Source: Gentiana macrophylla
Taxonomy: Eukaryota; Streptophyta; Magnoliopsida; Gentianales; Gentianaceae
Length of the DNA: 64,000 bases
Reading direction: 5' to 3'
Assembly: GCA_026214975.1 (NCBI GenBank)
Contig: CM047817.1
Coordinates: 59,020,246 to 59,084,245, forward strand
Shown here piece after piece: positions 54,672-64,000 of this stretch. Positions within the stretch are counted from its first letter, which is position 1; each line of letters begins with the position of its first letter. Made by a program: the position numbers and the translations under genes. The notes beneath the pieces were generated by a model. That model did no database searches. It worked only from the letters and a program-made list of their open reading frames with translations, and was not told the origin of the DNA.

Positions 54672-56092
54672 ATCTCCCACTTGCACGAAAGCATGTGATT
54701 AATTGTTTTAGAGCACACCCTATTATTTAAAATACAACAAACTACATCTCCCACTTGCTCTAAAGCAATGGAGACCCATCCCGTATTCTAGTACCCATTA
54801 AGCATATCATAACCATTTTTGATTCCAAAGTACACTCCGAGTATGCCGTCGTAGGATAGGTCGGTGACTCGGGAGCACCTACATCTAAATGTCATGGGTC
54901 TTAATGATTAGTCGAGGTTGTCGGCACGAGGCGATCCGTAGAATCGAAAGCGTTACCGGTCCATCTAATCATGTGGTAACTGAGTAAACATAGAGCCGAG
55001 ATCGACTTAACGATCATCCTCAATCGACTTAAAGTCAAAATCGATGTATCACACATATCCAAGTACACACATGAATATGTCCGCATATTATTCCTCGTTC
55101 TCTCAAGATACTAAAGGACATACTAAACTTGCTTTGTTAACCGGCGAATCTAAGATTCGATCAAAGTTGACGTTCAATAACCTCGACCATCTCTTACTAT
55201 AAAGAGAATCTATCCCATTTCTCTTGATCCGAAGATTTAGAGAGTCATTCACGAGGCATAGGGTAGAACTTCCTCGTTGAATGTTGCATACACGGATGCA
55301 TCATCTTAACCAATAAGATGGATGGGAAACCGGTGGATCGATTCTAATGAATTCGACCGAGTCAAACTCTTGAGAATGTTGTCCAAATCTCATTTGCAGA
55401 GAGTTGTGGTATTGTCGATTTCGACTTGAGATAACACACCCATGTTGATTCCAGGCCCAGTGCAAAGTGTTATCCTTCACAAACACTAATATATATGTAT
55501 ATATTTACTCTTTGTACTAAAATTGATATCCAGTCTACAAAAGACTTATCAATATTCGGTCAAATCCACATATTGTAGAAATATATGACTTCCAATGACC
55601 GAGAGGTTTGCTTTTTATCCACAAAAGGACATAAGCCTTGGCAGTCATCCTGTCATAAGTTCATAAGGCAATACCCTTTTGTTCGAATGAATCCGGACTC
55701 CGTTTGTTTGGCAAGAAAGTCTCGAGGAATCACCCCTATTTTACGCTTTTGAACGAAATCATGCAATACCGAACTCATTCTACTCATTTCCGTGTAGATC
55801 CAATTACTCCCACTGGGCCTGAGACGCTCAGGTGGTTCTATAAGAGCATGAACAGAATTGGAGTTCCAAACTCCATTCACAGGGTTATTGCTATTAAACC
55901 AACCTCTATTATCGAGAATCCTATCGCTCACAAAAGAGCCATAGGTCATCAATCGATCCTCGGACTACAAAGTCTGCGAGAAACCGTAATGGGTAATGGA
56001 TAAACCATACTCCCAATACTTACTTTGGGTAGATCGAAATGCGATCTAGTTTAGTAGTATTTAGTGTTATCACCAACAACCGATGTTGGATG
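54672..56092 (-). pseudogene. Element G interior: eroded RNase H/RT region
   Basis: After the doubled polypurine tract, stretches align with E's RNase H/RT DNA (GAGCC..GATCGACTTA.CGATCATCC and ATTATTCCTCGTTCTCTCAAGAT, about 54990-55110), but no frame over about 100 codons makes sense. A segment near 54835-54885 resembles E's leader rather than its coding part. The piece at 55653-56003 contains an RT-like region (TAAGAGCATGA..) only faintly. Coding capacity is gone. Confidence 0.6.
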
Positions 56093-58083
56093 TGTTAGGA
56101 AATCTGGCGCGAACGCAGTGAATTTAAAATTTTGATTTCCTTTTACCCAAGATCGACCGTTTAAGCAATAAACAAATAGATAGTAGACGGTGGTTACCTT
56201 GGTTGATCTAAAAGATCGACGCTTTGACCGTCTAAGGAGAGTAGTTACGCAGAGCCGCCCAAGTGTTCGGCCTCACCGCTAGTCCACACGAACAGCCCGC
56301 CGGAATCCCATCATGGATTGCTATTGGAAAACTCCGGTTGCTAGACCGGCCTTTTTCCCCTCTCTCCAACTCTCTACAGGATGCTCTCTATTTCACACAA
56401 GAACTATTAGCTCTTGGAATTATGATGTACTAAAGAGCTTGACACCCACCTCCTATTTATAGTAGAAGTGGCGCCCCAATAGAGTGTGGAGGAGAAGAAA
56501 ACCTTTTCCCAATAAAATAAGGAAAATATAATTGATTGATTTATCTCATTTATTATAATATCTCATATTAAATAAATCTAGGATATTGTCAATATCTCAT
56601 ATTGAATATTTCCAAGATATTGTCAATATCTTATATTGACTATATTTATTTTATTACCATAAATCAATTTACACATGTGTATATATCACATATATATTAC
56701 ACAATTAAATCTATTAATATCCAAACATCAAATATATCAATTTGATCAATTGGCATTTACGTATGTCAATCACATACATAAATTTAGCCGCCATATATAT
56801 ATTGGATATATATATATTAATATCTAATATTAATAATAGGTAATACCATTAATTAAATTGCACAATCCAAGTGTATCTTACACACTTCAATGTGGCGCCC
56901 CTTTGACCAACAAATTGGCTTCCGAATATTCTTTAATTAATATAATATTATTAATATCTTGTATTTAATTTATTCATAATAAATAAACACCACAATATTA
57001 ATTTACCACTATAACCTTTATAGTCTCGAGATAAACTTTCCTTATTTGGTTATCATTTATAACCACATTTTAATCCGGCTAGATGTTCATATGTGTGTGA
57101 CCCGATAGGCTTCCGAATATGTTGGCCGTAGACTCAAAGTGCAAATTACGAAAATGCCCTTCATGCCTAACGATCACGGGATAGCGTCAGCAACACACCG
57201 TGACCCCAATCATCGGAAGAGTCAAATGCAATGACTACTACCTTTCATGTGAAAGCGATTACCGTGTAACTTACAATCCTATCATTTGTAATAACATCCA
57301 TACGGTCGTACGTCGAGTGTCAAACATTAACAACCGTATCTTATAATCTGGATATCATGCTCTCTCGAAGTAACTCGTTTACTCCCACTTTGCAAAGATT
57401 CACGAGAGCTAGACATTCCTTATAAGAAGGCCATTTCGGATATTCGATCCCAATCATAGGATACGCGATTCCCGGATGACCAATCATGTATACTCCGCAT
57501 GCTTCAGTATCACACCCAATCACTACCGCATGATCGCCCCGTGGCTAGGGGAAACCTCAATAGTGTCAAAGCATGACAATCCACACCGTGATGCCATGAA
57601 GACTCCGGTCTTAAGGATAATTACACAACCGTCACATAGTGTGACACTTATCTGTGTAAGTGGGTCGATCCCTAACGTCACGCATTCTCTAATACACGTC
57701 CACGCATGGTCCAAGTGTCTCTACACTTTGATAGACGAGATCTATCCCTCGCCCAAAAAGGCAGAAGACATCTAATACGTGCTAGCTTTGCTCATACTAT
57801 CAATGCCTGTTTAATAGTACATCAGCCTAGAGACATTTAAGTATCAAACTTATTAAAGTGATTAGAGATCTCATCAACAATAATCGCCTATCATGGTTTC
57901 TCTACCACAGTTTAATACTAAGGACGTTACCATATAACAATTCATAATTGGTTCTTTAGAAGAACAGATATATGACAACAGAAAAGCCATTTAATATATG
58001 TATAAACATAAAGAAATAGTAGAAATGATCCGACCCGGTCGGATCCGGTCCAACCCGATTGGGTTTAGGACACTATTCCAACA
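56093..58083 (-). repeat. Element B LTR (3' LTR in element orientation)
   Basis: TGTTAGGAAATCTGG...CACTATTCCAACA, 1991 bp. Same order of blocks as A's LTR, longer because of extra AT-rich sequence around 56560-56830. Confidence 0.9.
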
Positions 58084-58100
58084 ATCTCCCACTTGGCCTA
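58084..58100 (-). other. Polypurine tract of element B
   Basis: CCAAGTGGGAGAT on the minus strand, same as A. Confidence 0.85.
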
Positions 58101-61100
58101 AAACCAATCACTAGTACACACAAGACCAAGTTGAAACACAAGAATCTCATGCAATACTCGCAACTAGCCCTAGCCATGAACGGATCACTATCCGTGGGGA
58201 CTCAGACTATCTTCATATCATGCTCCAAATGACCAAGTCAAAGGAACCGCCTCAACACACACACGAATCTCTGACGAGACCCTGGTCCTTGCTTCAAGCA
58301 ATGAATCCACTTACTATATCAGCTATATAGAAAAGGTGGAAGAACCGTACAAGGTTCAAGAATGAACCTTCTAGATCCATGTATCTTTGCTCATTTAGCC
58401 TCTAAGGCACTACTGTGTTTCGGCCTAGTTGTAGAATTTACAGTGACCCATCGCTGAGAACATTTCCAGCTCACTGTATCACTTGATCAAAGTGACTGCA
58501 AACCCAGACAGTAGCTCCCACTCACCTTCATAAGGCTCATGATATACGTCTCAGATATCTACGTTTATTTATTTCAAGTTTCAATAAACTAGGAAACCAT
58601 CCTTAACTTGTTTAAGGATATTCTCGACATTCACGATTTACTTTCATTAATTGCTCACGACGAGTTCATGAACTATGAACATCCGGCATTACCTATAAGA
58701 TGGTTCTATCGCGAGAGCGAAGGAAACCTTCCATAAGCATCATCTTTCACCTTATCTTTAGGACCAACGCCCTAACATAGATAGATCTCGCGATCTATGC
58801 TAAACTTCTTTTAGCATCACATCTATATAGGTAAACTATAATCTAACAGCCAGATAAAATCTATCGCTATAGATTCTCATTTCTAAAAATAAGGCGCTAA
58901 TCCAAGTGCTTTTCGTAAAGATCTTGAATTACCAAACATTAATTGATTGTGACATGGGAGATGATTCATGAGAGAGATATCAATACCTTACTCAAAAATC
59001 GTAACACACTCCCACTATCCTTCTTGCACATTGGGCATATCCTTCTTTTGACTAAATCAAACTCCTTTGATTATCAAACAAAGAAATTGTCTAGAGAAAA
59101 CTTGTTTGAGTCCATAAATGAATCTCGTGGACTTACGTGTCATGTTATTGTCTATGAACATCGAGCTATCTACCCAACGTCTTCAACACTATCATATAGC
59201 CATGATACGAAGTTATAACAAGCATCATCTGAATAGAACCGGGCACAGCTGGCAGCATAAAGATAATTACAAGGTTTACACCTCATACCCTTCAGCCGTC
59301 ACTATAGCCTTATGGTAATCATATTACTATCCATGTCAGCCTTTCAGGAACATTCCCTTTAGGTAAGACAGACTAGGTTCACAACCTGGTTGTCACTAAT
59401 GGAATCTAATTCAGATATTACGGCTCCTAGCCATATATCTCAATATTGCCTCTCAAACATTCTTTCATAAGTCGTGAGATATTCATTCTTCAAGATGAAC
59501 ATACCAGCAGCCTTTTCAGGCTTGAGGTTATCCACAAACTTACAGAACTTTTGTGTGCACTGAGCAGTGATCTACACCTCATCGCTATGTGGCGTCTGCT
59601 CATGTCCCATTGGTTGAATATATCTTTGTGGTTCTCAAACTCCTTTGAGATTTGATTCACTCCCACTGTTTCTTTTGGAAGAAACACTTCTCTAGAAGAC
59701 TGACATGTTTGGAGACAAACATTTTGCTCATGGACAAGTAAACAATATCTAGCGTACTTGCTAAGATATTCCACAAAGTTGCATATGTCGTCTTGGGCTC
59801 CAAGCCTTTCTGACTTTTCCTATGACAACTTCAAATCATCGGTTAAGATAGATTTGACATTATCCTCTTCCATATCTAATATGGAATTTTATTCAACCTT
59901 TATTCTTGAACTCGGTTAAGTATAAGGGCACTATCCCGAACGGGTAGGGATATTCGCATAGCTTGCGTCACACCTTTATCATATAAAGTGTTGTCTCCAT
60001 TTTGGGAACACAACCTAATTGCGTATACCAAAGATGGTATCCTTCAAGGAGAATCTTATTCCTTTCGCAGACGACTTAGAAACACCTTGGTATTAATTAC
60101 TTCAATCCAATTGAAGATTAATTCCTAAGTAGCTCATCAATCTCATATTGCGTACTAGCTCGAACTTTTCGGGCTTCCAATTTTCACTTTACTAAGTACA
60201 CTTGACTATTTCTAAAAATAGTCATAGAGATTAACAAACAATTATTTGTGGCATTAATTGTCACAAGCCAACAAACATCGGTATGTTTAGGCTTTAGACA
60301 ATTTTCTAGATTTTTATAACCTTTTCATAAAAGGGTATTTTAGTCCTCTTTGGATAAGATATTATAACCCACATGATTCATAATCATATGGTTCAACATC
60401 ATCGAGAATGACGTTTAATTACACGCTTCCCTCTAGAGAGACTATGTCTAGAACAACTACAAATATCAAGGATATGACCATTCAAATATTTAGTTGAGAT
60501 CTCATCACACATATCAACTATATAGTGACTTCAATCTAGTATGTTAGATTGGTGACCTTCCAACTTTATCGGAATAACATTTATTCTTTACAATTGAATA
60601 TGTCTACTAAATCCTAACAAATAAGCGAAAGTATGTTCTTCATAAGCACCGGAACATAATAACATTTATTTAGTTCCTTATCGTTTACTAGATCCGAATA
60701 TGGTAAGTGTTACAACATTTGTTTAACCTTCCATATCTGTATTTAATCTTTCTAATTTAATCACACTCGTAAGATATCATATATCTGAGAGTTGACTTGA
60801 ACTTAGATAGATTTATCTCAACTCACTTGCCTAGAATAGAAACTTCAATAAGTTCTCTATTTAAGCACATGCCCTAACTTTCCTTTCAATCCTTTAAGCA
60901 CTTGTACAATATTTCTTAGTGTAGTCTTCATAAGACATAAGAAGGATCACAAGAGCTATGTCTTTGATTTCCTTTCATAAAGAAAATCTAAAGTTTATTA
61001 AATAGTTTATTTAACCTTTTGAATCGTATTCAAAACATTGACTATTTAATTAACCTTTAAGCAATGATAGAATTAAGTCGATACTTAAATCTTACAATTT

Positions 61101-61460
61101 TGAAAACAACCTTTTTCAAAATTAAACGTGGTCATTCTTATTCAACGATTGAATTAATTGTCATCGTATGACTGAATGATCATCTTGGATCGTATCCAAT
61201 TTATGACTAATTCATTGAAACTAATTTCAAATGATTTAATCATATCATGAGCTTCTGCTTTCATTAATAATTAAAGTCTTGGAGTACTCCATCAAATATG
61301 TAGTCTCCTTGTCTCTAACTACTATAACGGGATTGCTCATGTCATTGCTTATTTTAAAAGGATTAAAATTACTTAATCATTCTTGAGAACGTTTCTCAAG
61401 CAGTCATAATTTGGTTTTACTAATCGAGAAAACATAAATATAAAAGTTTGCTAAAAACTA
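58101..61460 (-). pseudogene. Element B coding region, heavily eroded gag-pol
   Basis: No frame encodes a recognisable domain of useful length. Weak DNA-level correspondence to A can be followed in places: the RNase H end (about 58180-58290 with 2930-3060), the RT start (about 59290-59460 with 4200-4390) and part of integrase (about 60240-60290 with 5240-5290). Many small deletions and substitutions distinguish it from A. ORFs listed by length here (for example 58943-59218, 59490-59774) show no motif. Confidence 0.65.
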
Positions 61461-63504
61461 CAACATAAAAATGAAGATAAAAGAGTGTCGATTTGTCTAT
61501 ACACACGCAAAATCAAATATGGTCTTTGGGATTATGATTTTGCTCCCACTAATCAACTACTCCCAATTGACTTTCAAGAATTTTCAAAATTCTTTAGTGA
61601 TGAAATCCTATCTAGTTGACTCGATCCCCGGCGTGGGCGATCGACCGGGTCAATTTCGGCGGGTAGGTACTTCTTACCAATCGTGTCTAACGCGACTTCC
61701 GAGTGGTTTGACTAGTCAACTCTTTGACAATTCACATCGTCTATGTGATAGTCAACCTTATGTCTCTAAAATCGACGGTCCTGGCGTGGGCCAATCACCG
61801 CAAGATTCTTAGTCGAGTCGTAACCCAAGTATTCATGAGATCTCATAACGATCATATCTCGATAATGACGATATACCCGTGGTAGGTCAACTCCCGGCGT
61901 GGGCGATCGGTTGGATCCGAACAAGGGCTCTTCACCGTCACTATAATATTGGGAGACATATTATAACTTTCGATTTTTGTTGTGGGAGTAATTTTAAATT
62001 AATTCACTTAATTAATTTTGAATTAATTCTCTTAATTAATTTAATTACGGTCTCATCAAATATATCTATCTCTATAAACATACATCCTACACATTTATCT
62101 AGATCGTGCCTAGTCATGCATCTATCGTATCATATAAAATAAATACAAGCACAAAATAAATAAATGCGTAAAGTAACCGGTATGATCATGGACTTTTTCT
62201 GAGTGCGGTTTGAATACAAGCCGACGAAACCGCGGGTCACAATCTAGGTAGCTGCAACCGCCAATAGGATCTTTAATCGCCATTCTCCAATGGGATCTTT
62301 ATTTTTCGTCTTTCTTTGGTCTCCATCTTACGCTCCATTCTTGTTACATTTAATTCTATCTAATAAAATAAATACACCCGCCGCTTTGCAGGGAGTCAAC
62401 GAGGAATGGGATGAATGCAGAGAAAATAAACTAGGTCACGTTCTTCATAACGGCCTAGGACAATTTTAAAACAACGAGAAAAATTAAATCATTCACATCT
62501 ATCCTATCGGTCGAGTCCATGATCAATCGGGGTCCATATAATCATATTATATCTACTATATCTAATCCATACAATAAAATCTTATGAAAAAGATAAAATT
62601 AAAATTTAACTACTTGCGTCTTAATTAATCAATTAACATTTAATCTATTAAATAATTTTATCCAATCAATTAACTAATTAACATTTAATTAATTAAATGA
62701 TTTTAATCGAAATAAAATTAACGATTAATTTTAAACCGATTCTAATTTTAATTTTAATTAATTAGAACTATTCCAAAATAAATCAAAATTAAAATTATTT
62801 CTCTTTTGTTTCTTTCCTTTTGATTCGTAATCAAAGGGATGCATTAGTTTCTAAACCAAATTTGGCTTAAGCTGGCCACATTTTCCAAAATCAAAATTTT
62901 GGAAGTGGCACAAGCTAAGCCTTTACAAATCAAATATTTGAAAAGGACCTCAGCCTATTCCAAATCAAATATTTTGAAAGGCCAAATAATTTTGGTTTAG
63001 GCACAGCCACTTTCCAAAATCAAAATTTTGGAAGTGGGCTGTGCCAGCCTTTCCCAAATCAAATATTTGGAAAGGGCCTAGGCCTATTCCAAACAAATTT
63101 TGGAAAGGCCATTATTATTTTAATGCCATGTGGCATCCCAATGGCCCAAACTATTTGAACCATTGGTTAGCCACATGACACAACTAAACAAAGGGAAATT
63201 AATAATCACAACTATGAACCATATTAAATCACAAAATACACAAAACAAAACTGGGGCCACCGCATCACGCCAGCAGCCGCCGGGAGCCCGGAGGCCGCCG
63301 CCGCCGCCGGCGATCACACGGTGGTGGTGCCGCCGCCGATCGGCCGAGCACCACCATTGCCGCCCTTTTTTTTTTTTTTCTTTTCGTGTATCAATTTTGC
63401 GAATTAAAAATCTTTCATCTTTTTAATCACGTGATTTAAACGATAAAATTAACTACGCATAATAACATGCTTATTGCTTAAGCTCAAGCTCTCTCGATAC
63501 CCTT
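61461..63504 (-). other. Element B untranslated leader
   Basis: By eye it closely matches A's leader: three GGCGTGGGC motifs (about 61630, 61793, 61896), the CGCAAGATTCTTAGTCGAG block, the hairpin repeats and a CCG-rich patch at 63280-63345. It ends with the primer site at 63491-63504. This conservation contrasts with the erosion of the neighbouring coding region. Confidence 0.8.
62870..63110. repeat. Hairpin-rich repeat of element B leader, two units
   Basis: Units begin at about 62873 and 63000. Each has CCAAAATCAAAATTTTGG and CAAATCAAATATTT inverted repeats as in A (7932-8320). Confidence 0.85.
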
Positions 63505-64000
63505 TGTTAGGAAATCTACGGGAACGCAGCGGAATTTAAAATTTTGATTTCCTTTTACCCAAGATCGACTTCGTTTAAGCAATAAACAAATAGATAGTAG
63601 ACGGTGGTTACCTTGGTTGATCTAAAAGATCGACGCTTTGACCGTCTAAGGAGAGTAGTTACGCACAGAGCCGCCAAGTGTTCGGCCTCTACCGCTAGTC
63701 CACACGAACGACCCGCGATGGAATCCCATCATGGATTGCTATTGGAAAACTCCGGTTCTTTAGACCGGCCTTTTTCCCCTCTCTCCAACTCTCTACAGGA
63801 TGCTCTCTATTTCACACAAGAACTATTAGCTCTTGGAATTATGATGTACTAAAGAGCTTGACACCCACCTCCTATTTATAGTAGAAGTGGCGCCCCAATA
63901 GAGTGTGGAGGAGAAGAAAACCTTTTCCCAATAAAATAAGGAAAATATAATTGATTGATTTATCTCATTTATTATAATATCTCATATTAAATAAATCTAG
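63505..64000 (-). repeat. Element B LTR (5' LTR in element orientation), cut by window end
   Basis: Starts TGTTAGGAAATCTACGGG and follows 56093 onward to the last base of the window. TATA box CTATAAATAGGAGG on the minus strand near 63872-63885. Confidence 0.9.

Larger units (their letters stand above)
52825..56092 (-). mobile_element. Element G: Angela-like Copia, left part only
   Basis: An LTR and about 1.4 kb of interior in minus-strand orientation. G sits inside element F and is interrupted at 56092 by element B. Its second half is beyond the window, so the target duplication cannot be checked. Related to E by LTR blocks, doubled polypurine tract and RNase H fragments. Confidence 0.8.
56093..64000 (-). 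mobile_element. Element B: Copia element of the A family, cut by the window end
   Basis: Left LTR 56093-58083, interior 58084-63504, right LTR from 63505 to beyond 64000. It is inserted in element G. Polypurine tract, leader and primer site match A closely, but the 3.4-kb coding part is eroded. The visible ends of the two LTRs are nearly identical apart from small indels. Its target duplication cannot be tested because the right end is outside. Confidence 0.88.

Noticed and set aside
55653..56003. Overlapping 99-codon ORFs on both strands in element G
   Set aside because: Position is G's eroded RT region; neither frame has RT or other motifs, so neither is annotated as a gene.
61631..61900. 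Riboswitch or tRNA-like elements in the B leader
   Set aside because: No cloverleaf or known riboswitch core is visible; conserved motifs are reported only as a leader finding.
63130..63426. Pro/Arg-rich 98-codon ORF in element B leader
   Set aside because: Produced by the CCG-rich patch and hairpin repeats in the untranslated leader; opposite in sense to the element.

Overview
The window is plant nuclear repeat DNA, most likely pericentromeric or other heterochromatic sequence. The evidence is that almost every base belongs to LTR retrotransposons of plant Ty1/Copia and Ty3/Gypsy lineages, stacked inside one another. I found no intact host gene, rRNA, tRNA or CRISPR array. The AT-rich composition and the element families (Angela-like, Ale-like and SIRE-like Copia; Athila/Tat-like Gypsy) fit a flowering plant. 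I would guess a eudicot but cannot name the species. Element letters (A to H, X, Y) are labels used only here.

Layout. 1-1030 and 10466-13949 are the 3' part of a SIRE-like element X on the + strand: an envelope-like acidic/coiled-coil ORF ending in a hydrophobic segment, a polypurine tract and a 3' LTR. Its ORF is split by a complete Angela-like Copia element A (1031-10460, - strand, target duplication GAGGG). 14707-16722 is a truncated Athila/Tat-like Gypsy Y (- strand), fused at 16717-16726 to a truncated Copia LTR (to 17514). 18040-19134 is an old LTR remnant of A's family. 20225-27360 is a complete but coding-dead Copia C (+ strand, duplication AATTT). 27381-32310 is an Ale-like Copia D (- strand) with 180-bp LTRs. 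A Copia LTR/primer-site scrap lies at 32320-32592. 32823-42080 is a complete Angela-like Copia E (- strand, duplication GTAAC). 42613-43965 is a Gypsy LTR plus a scrap of its pol end (H, - strand). 43966-52824 is an Athila-like Gypsy F (+ strand) running from its 5' LTR to just past pol. It is interrupted by Copia G (LTR 52825-54671 plus eroded interior), which is itself interrupted by Copia B (56093 to beyond the window end, same family as A).

How the parts work together. Each element is built from LTR (promoter, RNA ends), primer-binding site, gag (capsid), protease, integrase and reverse transcriptase/RNase H, and polypurine tract. Copia elements carry integrase before RT; Gypsy elements carry it after. 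Every coding region seen is broken by stops or frameshifts, so all are annotated as pseudogenes. Damage differs: A, X and E keep long frames with few stops, while B, C and G are eroded. In B and C the LTR pair is nonetheless nearly identical by eye, which suggests they moved using proteins supplied by other copies.

Most interesting signals lie outside coding sequence: hairpin-rich 131-bp tandem repeats and a thrice-repeated motif in the A/B leader, a duplicated polypurine tract in E and G, clusters of CpG-centred degenerate palindromes in two Gypsy elements, and premature stops that mostly look like cytosine-deamination scars. All identity statements are by eye; no alignment was run.
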